Positions 36,993-45,808 of a stretch of 64,000 bases of DNA are shown here, piece after piece. Source of the stretch: CBDCZY01 sp965224745 (GTDB lineage Bacteria > Pseudomonadota > Gammaproteobacteria > Methylococcales > Methylomonadaceae); contig CBDCZY010000009.1 of NCBI GenBank assembly GCA_965224745.1, forward strand, positions 372,001 through 436,000. The letters are read 5' to 3'. Numbering within the stretch: the first letter of the stretch is position 1; each line of letters starts with the position of its first letter. The notes under the pieces are model-generated. The model saw only the letters and a program-made list of their open reading frames with translations, did not search any database and was not told the DNA's origin. Made by a program: the position numbers and the translations under genes.

Positions 36993-37844
36993 TTAAGCCG
37001 CTTTTTTCATTTCTTTGGTTTTTTGATGAGGGGTTTTATAATCAATAGCAGAATGTAACCTTTTATAGTTATAGAAACTAATATAGCTAGTCACAGCACT
37101 GACTACAGAGGAGTAATTAATAAAACTCAAATAGTTCAGCCTCTCTGTTTTTAAATTCCTAAAAAACCGCTCCATCACAGCATTATCCCAGCAATTAGCT
37201 CGACGGCTCATACTTTGTGTTATATCCAAGTCATGAAGATAATCAACAAATAGATTGGCTGAATATTGAACCCCTTGGTCTGAATGAAACATTAATTGTT
37301 GAGTATCTGGCTTGTGTTTATTAATCGCATGTTCTAATGCTGACTTTGCAAGCTCTGCATTGGGTTCTTCTGATAATGCCCAGCCCATAATTTCTCTTGA
37401 CCCAAGATCAAGTATACAAGCTAAATAGCTCCAGCCTGTATAGGTTTTAATGTAGGTAATGTCACCTACCCAGTGCGTATGAACAGTACTGGGATTAAAC
37501 TGTCGTTTAAGTAAATGATCCGCTTTCTTGTGGACTTCTCCCGCTGGATAGCTGTGTCGCTTTTTAGGTTTTATGGCAATGACATTCGATTTTTTCATTA
37601 ATGAAGCTGTTTTATAAACGCCTATTTCAATCCCTCTGTTAGCTAATTCAACCTGAGTCCTTCGTTTACCATAGGTATGCTGAGTTTCAATGGCTATCAA
37701 TTTAATTTGTTCTATGGTTTCTTGTTCTTCATCGCTCATTTGATTATTAATCTGATAGTAGTGTGTACTGAGAGCTATATTAAATAGTGTGCAAAGCTCT
37801 GTTGTTTGATAGCCTGGAGAAGCCTTCTTTATTTCAACAATCAA
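36993..37844 (-). CDS. IS3-family transposase OrfB
   Basis: Catalytic DDE integrase-type domain of 283 residues. The triad is visible as HWVGDITYIKT, FHSDQGVQYSANL and NAVMERFFRNLKTERL. The N-terminus holds the IS3 helix-turn-helix-like segment (TTELCTLFNIALSTHYYQINNQ). The annotated start is a TTG; in IS3 elements OrfB is normally made as an OrfAB fusion by -1 frameshifting in the overlap with orfA, so the independent start may not be used. It looks intact. Confidence 0.92.
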   Translation of the reverse strand: MIVEIKKASPGYQTTELCTLFNIALSTHYYQINNQMSDEEQETIEQIKLIAIETQHTYGKRRTQVELANRGIEIGVYKTASLMKKSNVIAIKPKKRHSYPAGEVHKKADHLLKRQFNPSTVHTHWVGDITYIKTYTGWSYLACILDLGSREIMGWALSEEPNAELAKSALEHAINKHKPDTQQLMFHSDQGVQYSANLFVDYLHDLDITQSMSRRANCWDNAVMERFFRNLKTERLNYLSFINYSSVVSAVTSYISFYNYKRLHSAIDYKTPHQKTKEMKKAA

Positions 37845-38164
37845 TTCAGATTGTTGTTGTCTCGAACAAAGAAGGCTGTGGCCTTTTTTAGTATTTCATT
37901 ATCCCTTTTAGCTCGCCATAATTGCTTCTCTAGGCTTTGTATTTTCTGTTGTTCTGGGGTTAACGCTTGCTTATCCTGAGGTGTATTACCTTTGAGTTCA
38001 TCTAAATATTGCTTTTTCCATCGCCTCACAGCAGAGTCACCTGCTCCTGATATTTCCATTACCTGCTTATTGGTATATCCTTCATTTACCATGAGTTTAG
38101 CGTAGTCTAGACGCTGTTCTGTGGTGAAGGTTGTTTTAGGTTTTACTGTGGTTATTTCGGTCAT
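37841..38164 (-). CDS. IS3-family transposase OrfA
   Basis: A 107-residue DNA-binding partner of OrfB. It has a helix-turn-helix (YTNKQVMEISGAGDSAVRRWKKQYLDEL) and a leucine-zipper-like C-terminus ending in NEILKKATAFFVRD, the typical IS3 OrfA signature. It overlaps orfB by four bases. Confidence 0.92.
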   Translation of the reverse strand: MTEITTVKPKTTFTTEQRLDYAKLMVNEGYTNKQVMEISGAGDSAVRRWKKQYLDELKGNTPQDKQALTPEQQKIQSLEKQLWRAKRDNEILKKATAFFVRDNNNLN

Positions 38165-38684
38165 TTTTTATCCTAATTTTGGGTTGGATTATAAGCTATA
38201 AATCCTTCCAAGATTATTAGACCATTACATTTGGTCTGCTTTGTTGGCCAAACTCGGGTGATCAATCTGCCTCGGATTTATCCAACAACGCCCACCGGCC
38301 GAGCGCGACGAATAGATTACCGGCATATCATTCATTCTCTGGCAGCCAAACCACAAGCCTTCCGCTTCTCACAGTTTCGCGATAATATTTTGCCTAACAC
38401 GCAATATCGGGCTTTATGGAAGCAGGCAGAGAAACAGTTTACACCGCAAGAAGCATGCAAGTGGATGGTTGCTGTTTTACGCTTTGCCTATGATTATGAT
38501 TGCGAAAGTGCCCTGGCAACTGAGCTAATGCGACAGGCAGAACAAGGTGCCTTGCCCGATTTAACATCCCTGCAGGCAAGGTATTTACAACACAGTACAC
38601 CGCCACCGATACCGCTACGCCAACACCAGGTTGCTGACTATGATCAACTACTGACCGGTCAGTGGATGAGACAGGAGGTGTGCT

Positions 38685-39422
38685 GTGAGTGATGGTTTGC
38701 CAATGATGTTAAAAGAACTTCGCTTGCTGGCTTTTTGGCAATATTATGAAGCTTATCAGGAACAGGCCACAAAACAGGCATGGGGCTATAGCCAATACCT
38801 GTCTAAACTGTGTGAAAATGAAATTGCACGGCGCTTTGAAACGCGAGTTTGCAACTGGACCAAAGAAGCCAAATTACCCCGGGGCAAAAGTTTTGCCACC
38901 TTAGGCTTTGATGAATTACCGGAAACCATTCAAAAGAAAGTGATTGGGCTGCGCGATAATACCCAGTGGGCGCTACAGGCAGATAATGTTTTATTGATTG
39001 GCCCTTCCGGTGTCGGTAAATCGCATATTGCTTCTGCTTTGGGGCTTCATCTTATCGAACAAGGCATCCGGGTAAAATGGTTGGCTGCCACCGCACTGGT
39101 GCAATTACTGCAGCAGGCCAAAAAAGAGCTGGATTTAATGGCTGTGATGAGTCGACTGGATAAATATCGTGTACTCATTATCGATGATATTGGTTATGTT
39201 AAAAAAACGGATTCAGAAACCCAGGTCCTGTTTGAGTTTATTGCTCATCGTTATGAAAGTGGCAGCTTGATCATCACATCAAACCAGCCATTCAGTCACT
39301 GGGATCAGATATTCCCGGATACATTAATGACCGTAGCCGCCATTGACCGCATTATCCATCATGCCACGATTCTTGAAATCGACGGCAACAGTTACAGGAG
39401 GAAACATCAGAAAAAATCATAA
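38685..39422 (+). CDS. istB: IS21 helper ATPase IstB
   Basis: A 245-residue AAA+ ATPase that assists IstA in target selection. Walker A is LIGPSGVGKSHIASALG, Walker B is YRVLIIDDIGYV, and sensor I is SGSLIITSNQPFSHWDQIF. It overlaps istA by eight bases, as is usual. The gene is intact, but its partner istA is interrupted, so the element should not move without help. Confidence 0.93.
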   Translation: MSDGLPMMLKELRLLAFWQYYEAYQEQATKQAWGYSQYLSKLCENEIARRFETRVCNWTKEAKLPRGKSFATLGFDELPETIQKKVIGLRDNTQWALQADNVLLIGPSGVGKSHIASALGLHLIEQGIRVKWLAATALVQLLQQAKKELDLMAVMSRLDKYRVLIIDDIGYVKKTDSETQVLFEFIAHRYESGSLIITSNQPFSHWDQIFPDTLMTVAAIDRIIHHATILEIDGNSYRRKHQKKS

Positions 39423-39490
39423 AAAACCTTAAACACTCAACCGGCCATCATAATTGTCGCCAAACCGGACAAAGTAATTGACGCGAGACA

Positions 39491-39762
39491 GTCGTTATAG
39501 TATCGGACATACATTCGTCCAATAGACTGCATCATTTGGCTAATCGCTCCCTTTTCATGAGGGGTACATAATAAATGCACATGATTCGTCATTAATACCC
39601 AGGCGTGGACATCAACAAAATATTTTTTCGAAAACGCTCTCAGCCAGTTTAAATAGGCTTTCATATCCTCTTCACTTCCAAAACAAACTTGGCCATTATT
39701 GCCTCGTTGAACAATATGCTGTGGTATCCCAATAGGACTAACTCGGACTAATCTCGCCTAAT
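39491..39762 (-). pseudogene. Y1 transposase copy 1, N-terminal part
   Basis: The reading RLVRVSPIGIPQHIVQRGNN through the HUH motif TNHVHLLCTPHEKGAISQMM to RMYVRYYND matches the first half of the intact transposase at 43945-44646. The ATG has been lost: the sequence at the 5' edge is TAGGCGAGA where the intact gene has ATGGCGAGA, and the element's outer 65 bases are missing. The other half is at 35363-35813. Confidence 0.85.
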
Positions 39763-40452
39763 AACCTGAATAGTTACAAAGAATCAAGGAATAGCACAGA
39801 CAAGTTCACCTTCAAGTTCTCCGGATTCATCATTCTCATCAAACTTTCCTTCAAAATCACATTCCTGTATCGGTCCGCGTGATACATCTTCTCCAGGAAT
39901 ATGTTTTACATCGTATGCATCACAGTATCCTTTGGTTTGTTCAGAGGGTTAGAAACAGAGTAGATATGTACCTGCTTCAAGTTCAATTTGATAATACCCG
40001 GTATGATCTGTAAAAGTGCTTGCTATCGGGACTGAATCAGATGATGGAAGAGCTGATGAGTCGGTCGATGAAGTCGTTTCAGGTTTAGTGTACGCGTAGA
40101 CCAACACTTCAGTTTTTGGCCAAGTTACCAGCATCCGTGGATGATTGGGTGTTTCTTTTAACAAGGTGGAAACAGAGACTTTTCCAAAATAACCGGATTT
40201 GATAGTAACTTGTCCATCTCTACTATCGGGACTTAAAGCAGATATTAATCTAGAATAACTAATAAAAAAGTCTCCATCCGGTTTTTTTGTCAATTCAATT
40301 TCGTAATGTTAGGCTCCGGCTTCTCCTTTGATGAAGTCTGGAACAACAACATGAGGAAGCGTTGCACTTCCATATTCTGATTCGTATCTTACTTCGTTTT
40401 CAGCGAAAAGAGACATGGAATGACACAGAAAAAAATTGGTATTATCTTAGTT

Positions 40453-42135
40453 AGTTTCCGTCCAAAAACAGCGAATTATTTGCTATAAAAAAAATGACAC
40501 CAGACCAGTCGCCAAAAATGAATTGCTTTGTACGGTAGGGTTTGCTGCATATTGGTCAACCCTCAATCTTTTTGTAAAAATTACATTTTTTAGGCACATC
40601 TTTCCTGAGGAACTATTACACCCTTGATCAGCCTGTTTGTGGTTACCCTAATTTTAACTAGGGTGCTTGTAATCGAGCCATTATCACTAAATTGTGTGTA
40701 ACCACCGATGACCACACATAGTTTTTAAAATGCTCTAGACCTTTCCAGTTACAGCGAGACAAGCCAAAGCATCGTTTCAAGTAAGAGATACCGGCTTCAA
40801 TTCCAGCTCTGAAATTTCTGAGCTTTCTGTAAACCCAGGGGCTTTTCGTCATCTCAAGTATGGCTAACCCTTTTTTCTTATGGAAAGCAACATCTTTTAT
40901 GTTTCGTTGTTTAGCCGTGTCGAGATTTTCTTTGCTGGCATACCCCCCGTCTGCTGCGACTTGCCTGGGCGCCTTACCATAGTGGTCAATATGACGATCC
41001 ACCATGGGGATGAACTGTTCCGAATCAGCCGGGTTACCCGTTTCAACGACAACATCCAGTACCATACCACTGCGACCCGTACTTAAATTCAGTTTGTGTC
41101 CATATTGTATATCCCGGCTGCCTTTAACAATAATATCGCTGTGTGCTTCAAACAGACTGAATACTTTTTCCGATGCGGGGACTTTCTCTCCATTAAACAC
41201 ACGTCTTGTCGTTTGATTGATGACCTGATCAATCAAAGGCAGATAATGATTGACCTCCAGGCGCCAATATTCCCAGCCGGGTGGCGGTTTTACATGACCG
41301 GCTATTTGCGCATTGTTGAGGTACTGACGTGTCTTTTTCGTGTAGTGAACAAGATCACTGTATAAGGCTTTTTTCTTATCCTTTCCACGGGTATAGATAA
41401 TTGCACGCGCACGTTTTTTTGCTGCGCGATAATGGTGATGGCAGTCAAATTCCAAACCCATTTCGCTGGCTTGATTGAGTAATCTCGTCATCACCCGCAC
41501 GGCATCCCATAACAGGCTACTGTCGGTTGGTTCGTGGATATGTGTTTCTGTGACGGTACTATCAATGCGCAACATGCTGCCTTTTTCAATGCCGGTTTTA
41601 TTGGCATCATTGAGCAATGCCAGGTTAATACGTTCCCATGTCGGGTCGAGTATCCGGCTGATTGCCCCTTGCAAAGCCGACTTCTTGGGGACAAATCCAT
41701 CGCTCAGCCGGGCAAATGTTTGACACGAGACCGAATCCAGCAAAACAAATGATAATTCTTCATAACTGAGTTGCCGATGTTGCTTTAAGATCGCGCAACG
41801 TAATATGGATTCAACTGACATCCCTTTTCGACCACTTTCATCTTTTAAATCGATCGTGCAGATGTCTTTTTCTACCCAATCCAGTATTTCTCTATGTTCA
41901 TCCAATATCATGGAAATAATTTTTAATTCTTGGCCAATCTCGTGTTCAACATAATTATCGAATATACTTGTCTGTAGGCGTTGTTTTTGGCGCATCTTTT
42001 TCCCTCGGCTTTTTTTAATTATGTTTAGAATCAATTGCTTAGATTATAAGCATACCAGAATTAGCCGGGGAATTCATCTTGTTTTTGTGATTTTTTCTAT
42101 GTTTTTCATAGGGTTGTAGTTTATGGATGAGAACT
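40453..42135 (-). mobile_element. ISNCY-type insertion sequence, complete
   Basis: About 1683 bp with imperfect inverted ends (AGTTTCCGTCCAAAAAC and AGTTCTCATCCATAAAC on inward reading) and an AGTT sequence repeated at both junctions (40449-40452 and 42136-42139). It lies inside the 5' end of the pseudogene described above. The exact ends could shift by a few bases because the AGTT repeat is ambiguous. Confidence 0.8.
40658..41995 (-). CDS. ISNCY-family transposase
   Basis: A 445-residue DDE transposase. The N-terminal domain (LKDESGRKGMSVESILRCAILKQHRQLSYEEL) resembles DUF772-type transposase N-termini. Catalytic landmarks are MLRIDSTVTETHIHEPTDSSLLWD for the first Asp, VAADGGYASKENLDTAK for the second, and the C-terminal RAGIEAGISYLKRCFGLSRCNWKG for the Glu. 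The TDSSLLWD motif is characteristic of the ISNCY group that includes ISDol1. The start at 41995 follows GAGGGAAAAAG; an upstream in-frame ATG is less likely. It appears intact. Confidence 0.88.
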   Translation of the reverse strand: MRQKQRLQTSIFDNYVEHEIGQELKIISMILDEHREILDWVEKDICTIDLKDESGRKGMSVESILRCAILKQHRQLSYEELSFVLLDSVSCQTFARLSDGFVPKKSALQGAISRILDPTWERINLALLNDANKTGIEKGSMLRIDSTVTETHIHEPTDSSLLWDAVRVMTRLLNQASEMGLEFDCHHHYRAAKKRARAIIYTRGKDKKKALYSDLVHYTKKTRQYLNNAQIAGHVKPPPGWEYWRLEVNHYLPLIDQVINQTTRRVFNGEKVPASEKVFSLFEAHSDIIVKGSRDIQYGHKLNLSTGRSGMVLDVVVETGNPADSEQFIPMVDRHIDHYGKAPRQVAADGGYASKENLDTAKQRNIKDVAFHKKKGLAILEMTKSPWVYRKLRNFRAGIEAGISYLKRCFGLSRCNWKGLEHFKNYVWSSVVTHNLVIMARLQAP

Positions 42136-42176
42136 AGTTAGGCTTTTGATCAAAATTCTCCAATGACTTAAAAGAA

Positions 42177-42866
42177 TCAAGGAATAGCACAGACAAGTTC
42201 ACCTTCAAGTTCTCCGGATTCATCATTCTCATCAAATTTTCCTTCAAAATAACATTCCTGTATTGGTCCGCGTGATACATCTTCGTCAGGATTTCCAAGA
42301 ATATGATTTACATAGGATACATCACAATGTCCTTTGGTTTGTTCAGAGGGTTTGAAACAGAGTAGATATGTACCTGCTTCAAGTTCAATTTGATAATACC
42401 CGGTATAATCTGAAAAAGTACTTGCTATCGGGACTGAATCAGATGATGGAAGAGATGATGAGTTGGTCGATGAAGTCGTTTCAGGTTCAGTGTACGCGTA
42501 GACCAACACTTCAGTTTTGGGCCAAGTTACCAATATCCGTGGATGATTGAGTGTTTCTTTTAACAGCGTGGAAACAGAAACTTTTCCATAAAAACCGGAT
42601 TTGATTGTGACTTGTCCATGTATATCATCAATGCTTAAAGCAGATGTTTCTCTAGAATTACTGATAAAAAAGTCTCCATCCGGTTTTTTTGTCAATTCAA
42701 TTGCGTAATGTTTGGCTCCGGCTTCTCCTTTGATGAAGTCTGGAACAACAACATGGGGAAGCGTTGCACTTCCATATTCTGATTCGTATCTTACTTCGTT
42801 TTCAGCGAAGAGAGACATGGAATGACACAGAAAAAAAATTGGTATTACCTTAGTTAGGCTTTTCAT
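42177..42866 (-). CDS. Secreted protein with ENExxY module
   Basis: A 229-residue exported protein of no recognised family. The signal peptide (KVIPIFFLCHSMSLFA) is followed by ENEVRYESEYGSATLPHVVVPDF and a strand-rich segment (KHYAIELTKKPDGDFFIS). This stretch resembles the two repeats in the secreted protein at 46812. The middle is predicted beta (HGQVTIKSGFYGKVSVSTLL, ILVTWPKTEVLVYAYTEPETTSS), with a Ser-rich linker and three Cys in the last third. The C-terminus is acidic. The start at 42866 is the ATG; one codon upstream is TTG. A dead copy lies directly downstream. Confidence 0.65.
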   Translation of the reverse strand: MKSLTKVIPIFFLCHSMSLFAENEVRYESEYGSATLPHVVVPDFIKGEAGAKHYAIELTKKPDGDFFISNSRETSALSIDDIHGQVTIKSGFYGKVSVSTLLKETLNHPRILVTWPKTEVLVYAYTEPETTSSTNSSSLPSSDSVPIASTFSDYTGYYQIELEAGTYLLCFKPSEQTKGHCDVSYVNHILGNPDEDVSRGPIQECYFEGKFDENDESGELEGELVCAIP

Positions 42867-42903
42867 CAAAATTCTCCAATGTAAATTAGCAGAGTTTATA
42901 AAC

Positions 42904-43887
42904 TTACAACGGTGTTGCAGGTGATGTCAGAGTAAATAAACCTTCTGCATCCTGCTGAAAGATCAGGTCTTTATAAAAATTTGGGACTTTCTCATTGTCA
43001 AAGTTGAATACGAAGGGAATTGAAAGTTTTCCATCCTCTAACAATGCGGGGTCTATACTGTTTTTGCTTGTTTCAACATTTTTTACAACCTGCCATTTAC
43101 CCCCTGCTTGTTTTAAACAAGCAGAATAGTTTTTTCCTGCATAGGCTACGACAGGAAAGCAAGCCAGTTGGCTTGAAGGATAGTAAATTGGCACATTACC
43201 ATAAGCCGCTTTTACCATATATTTGTCTATAGGACTTAAATTTCCGTGATTGAAAGAATCTGTATTACAATAATTCATAATTGAAGAAAGATCCCAAGGA
43301 CCAACAGTAACATTTCCTTCTGAGCCGTCTCCTTTTTTACAATTCAGGTCAGTAGGAATATTTTCTGGACGATTTTGCTCATGGGCAAAACCTAAAACGT
43401 GTCCAAATTCATGAATAGCCACCATTTTTGCACATTCTTTAAGAGTAAAATCGGCAGAACAGATTGATTTATGTTCAATAGCTAGTAGATTAAGCGTCAT
43501 TTCTCTATCACCCTTCATAATCTCCGTACCCAAACCTATTGTTTGAGAACGGGCATCCTCAATTCTGATTCGAACACCTGCAAAATCTGAATGAGGATGT
43601 GGGCAAGTAATCCATTGTGTGAATTTGACTAAAGATTCTTTCTCCCACGTTGCTTCAAGTGCCTCTTCTACCCACTCCAACCGCTCGGCTGGAACATCAC
43701 CAGGGTTTATCCAGCACACGGGAATAGAGGTTGTTCCATCGGCTGATTGACCCCAGAATGTATCAGAATCCGGGTATCCGCGAGTTATAGGCGATCTGTT
43801 TTCTGCTTGGATAAGGGTATTGGCTACTAAAAGAGCAAAAAATAAAATCAGCTTATTTATTCTGCGTTGTGTGGTAAATCTTCTCAT
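42904..43887 (-). CDS. Secreted astacin-like zinc metalloprotease
   Basis: A 327-residue exported protein with a signal peptide (LILFFALLVANTLIQA). The zinc site is HEFGHVLGFAHEQNRPE, with H159, E160, H163 and H169, which matches the extended HExxHxxGxxHE of metzincins. The Met-turn is SSIMNYC about 35 residues further. The HEQNRP continuation points to the astacin (M12A) side rather than matrixins. Six or more Cys suggest disulphides. It lies just upstream of the ENExxY protein on the same strand, and the two may be co-expressed. Processing of a propeptide is inferred, not visible. Confidence 0.82.
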   Translation of the reverse strand: MRRFTTQRRINKLILFFALLVANTLIQAENRSPITRGYPDSDTFWGQSADGTTSIPVCWINPGDVPAERLEWVEEALEATWEKESLVKFTQWITCPHPHSDFAGVRIRIEDARSQTIGLGTEIMKGDREMTLNLLAIEHKSICSADFTLKECAKMVAIHEFGHVLGFAHEQNRPENIPTDLNCKKGDGSEGNVTVGPWDLSSIMNYCNTDSFNHGNLSPIDKYMVKAAYGNVPIYYPSSQLACFPVVAYAGKNYSACLKQAGGKWQVVKNVETSKNSIDPALLEDGKLSIPFVFNFDNEKVPNFYKDLIFQQDAEGLFTLTSPATPL

Positions 43888-43931
43888 TGAAAACTCCTGT
43901 TGTTAGTAAGAATTATTGAACGATTAATCGG

Positions 43932-44709
43932 GGTCAGAGTAACATTACTTTCCCCTATCGATATCCTTTTTCGGTCGCCCAGCCTTTCTAGGTGTAATGC
44001 GTCTGCCTGTTAAGGCTTCTATCTCTGTTGTAAATCGTTCATTCCCTAAAGCAAGACCTTTATTGACGCTTTCTCTAATTTCCTTCAACAACTCAGTATC
44101 GATGTGGGTCTTGAACAATTCCCGATAATTCTCCAGCCTTTCCTTTTTTGAAAGTCCCAAAGCAAGATAGTTTGCATGGGGAGTTTGTAAATCTGTTTCA
44201 ATTCCAAGTGCGTTACAAGCATAGCTAGACCAACTATATTTACTGGGCTCCGCTACCATATCCGCCCTGACAGGATTTAATTCGATATAACGGTAAAGTT
44301 CAAGCAGATATTGCTCGCTCTGTATCAAACTGGATTTAAACCGACCTTCCCAAAGCGTTCCACTACGCCGATAAGTGTAGTTATAGTATCGGACATACAT
44401 TCGTCCAATAGACTGCATCATTTGGCTAATCGCTCCCTTTTCATGAGGGGTACATAATAAATGCACATGATTCGTCATTAATACCCAGGCGTGGACATCA
44501 ACAAAATATTTTTTCGAAAACGCCTTAAGCCAGTTTAAATAGGCTTTCATATCCTCTTCACTTCCAAAACAAACTTGGCCATTATTGCCTCGTTGAACAA
44601 TATGCTGTGGTATCCCAATAGGACTAACGCGGACTAATCTCGCCATTTTATTAATGATGCACTCTTCTCAGATAATTAATAGTATAGCACTATTAATATT
44701 ACTCTGACC
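43932..44709 (-). mobile_element. Y1 (HUH) transposase element, copy 2, complete
   Basis: 778 bp whose ends are inverted copies of GGTCAGAGTAAyATT (43932-43946 and 44695-44709). A small hairpin (TTAATAG, 7-base loop, CTATTAA) lies just inside the right end, upstream of the transposase gene. Copies lie at 35363 (split), 45809 and, as a lone end, 47826. Inverted termini are unusual for single-strand-transposing Y1 elements; the subterminal hairpin is more typical. Confidence 0.75.
43945..44646 (-). CDS. REP-associated-type Y1 transposase
   Basis: A 233-residue IS200-like HUH endonuclease. The metal site is TNHVHLLCTP near residue 62, and the Tyr region is MYVRYYNYTYRRSGTLWEGRFKSSL. The long C-terminal tail with YRYIELNPVRADMVAEPSKYSWSS and a KKERLENYRELF segment is typical of the REP-associated transposase family. 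The start ATG at 44646 is directly followed by the conserved MARLVRVSPIGIPQHIV. This is the only undamaged copy in the window and could act on the others. Confidence 0.9.
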   Translation of the reverse strand: MARLVRVSPIGIPQHIVQRGNNGQVCFGSEEDMKAYLNWLKAFSKKYFVDVHAWVLMTNHVHLLCTPHEKGAISQMMQSIGRMYVRYYNYTYRRSGTLWEGRFKSSLIQSEQYLLELYRYIELNPVRADMVAEPSKYSWSSYACNALGIETDLQTPHANYLALGLSKKERLENYRELFKTHIDTELLKEIRESVNKGLALGNERFTTEIEALTGRRITPRKAGRPKKDIDRGK

Positions 44710-44750
44710 CTAATTATTTCTCACTTGCAGTTTTCCGCTTTGCCACAATT

Positions 44751-45587
44751 TCAATCGTTGAACGGTAGCCACAGATTCCAAAAGCCGCCGATTGTTCGAT
44801 CAACATCGTCTGCTCCGTAGTTTCTTCCTTGAGTTTCAATGAAAGCCATCCAGCCAAGGGGGTAATAATTGTGTTTTACGTACCGCTTCTTTCTCCAATG
44901 TTTCTTCATTTGGCCTACAGGAATATAGAGCCGTGGATCTCCATTGTATCCATGGGATACGGCAGGCACGATTGGAACGTTTGATCGAATAGCCCAAACT
45001 TGATTGATCCCATTGATTGTTGCTGTGTACTGTTTATAGGTACGTCCCCAAATCGTATGCTTGCCTTTATACTTTAGCCCAAAACGCTCCTTAAGTTGTT
45101 TTGCACTTAGGTTAGAATTCTCGACAACGTAGCACTCGTAACTTCCAACTAGGTTGTCTCCATCCTCCCATTGATCCTCCTTGAAAAAGACTACTTTTGC
45201 CCCAGACCACCAAGCTCCAGAACTCGGTGTTCTCAACTCTGTAAAATCATATTCGTATCCCACCACCCGATAGGTACTGGTTTGGTCAACTTTTTTCCCT
45301 ACGGGACTATTTCTTGCGATGGTTGTGTCCCAACCACCCGTTGTCTGATCCAGCTCCAGATACAACCAATCAACGAGCCAAGGTTCGTTAGCTTTCTCGC
45401 CCCACTCTCTGAAGTGCCTTCCTTCAACTCCAAAATCTTCCTTCCAAGCAGAGCTGCGGTATTCGTTGTCTTGGAAGAACCTGTTGTTATCATCCCAACT
45501 GAAGGGATCCAAAGCAAACGACTGCGATGCTAGAACGGATAAGAATACGAGTGTAATAACTCTCGTATAGGTTGGTATGGAGGTCAT
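44751..45587 (-). CDS. Secreted protein, possible GH11-like beta-sandwich
   Basis: A 278-residue exported protein with a signal peptide ending ASQSFA. The mature part is rich in Trp and Tyr. A stretch with YECYVVENSNLSAKQLKERF, then HTIWGRTYKQYTATINGINQ and VWAIRSNVPIV, resembles the order of strands in GH11 xylanases (YYVVE, short insert, TYxIY, QYWSIR), which would make the Glu in VVEN a catalytic candidate. Resemblance elsewhere is poor, so the assignment is weak and it may simply be an unknown secreted beta-rich protein. It sits between two copies of the Y1 element. Confidence 0.5.
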   Translation of the reverse strand: MTSIPTYTRVITLVFLSVLASQSFALDPFSWDDNNRFFQDNEYRSSAWKEDFGVEGRHFREWGEKANEPWLVDWLYLELDQTTGGWDTTIARNSPVGKKVDQTSTYRVVGYEYDFTELRTPSSGAWWSGAKVVFFKEDQWEDGDNLVGSYECYVVENSNLSAKQLKERFGLKYKGKHTIWGRTYKQYTATINGINQVWAIRSNVPIVPAVSHGYNGDPRLYIPVGQMKKHWRKKRYVKHNYYPLGWMAFIETQGRNYGADDVDRTIGGFWNLWLPFND

Positions 45588-45808
45588 GCTTTTGTTTCCA
45601 ATTTAGAGGTGATTACACAGAGCAATCGAAGGTTTAGGTAAAGTATCTTAATGTTGCGGTACGGTAACAAAGCAGAAGTTGCCTGTCAAATAACAGCCTT
45701 GTCCAATATTAAGGTGGTTTGACGAAATAAAGTTACCAACATTACTTGCCTTTTTATTCATGACCAAACAATCTCAATCGATACGAATAATCGGGGTCGA
45801 ATAATCCC

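Larger units (their letters stand above)
36964..38229 (-). mobile_element. IS3-family insertion sequence, complete
   Basis: 1266 bp with tips TGTAATGGTC and GACCATTACA, imperfect inverted repeats that also include CTTGGAAGGATTT, and a 3-bp TTT duplication (36961-36963 and 38230-38232). It encodes orfA and orfB with the usual small overlap. It is inserted in istA and is therefore the youngest layer of the nest. Confidence 0.92.
35912..38692 (+). pseudogene. istA: IS21 transposase IstA, split by IS3 insertion
   Basis: The N-terminal 350 residues (35912-36963) include a helix-turn-helix start (GCTQETSAAKAGISVRSGCRIEKG) and the rve-type core, with TIDGKAFAHL, HRTDSLSAAYV and NNLGISHENGAIEAPHGSLKRRIDQA. 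The last 150 residues resume at 38230 (LVCFVGQTRVINLPRIYP). Removing the IS3 element and one TTT duplication restores the frame as HDRLVCFVGQ. The likely start is the TTG at 35912 after AGGAGG. The 3' end overlaps istB by eight bases. Confidence 0.88.
35814..39490 (+). mobile_element. IS21-family element interrupted by an IS3-family element
   Basis: 3677 bp including a 1266-bp nested IS3 element. It starts TGTTAGGCGACAATTA and ends GACGCGAGACA, giving TGT and ACA tips, and is flanked by the 6-bp duplication GTCGTT. Repeated inner motifs resembling GCGACAATTAnnnTGNCCGG occur near both ends, as in the multiple terminal repeats of IS21. It carries istA (broken) and istB. It sits inside copy 1 of the Y1 transposase element. 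Confidence 0.9.
39786..42152 (-). pseudogene. Degenerate duplicate of the secreted protein at 42177, split by an IS
   Basis: 39786-40452 is nearly identical to 42177-42856, and 42136-42165 supplies the missing 5' end, so the two genes once stood in direct tandem. This copy is dead in several ways. The ATG is ATC (near 42150), there are in-frame TAA codons near 40309 and at 39949, about 12 bases are deleted near 39893, and a 1.7-kb ISNCY-type element splits the signal-peptide region. The largest surviving open frame is 39949-40293. Confidence 0.85.
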
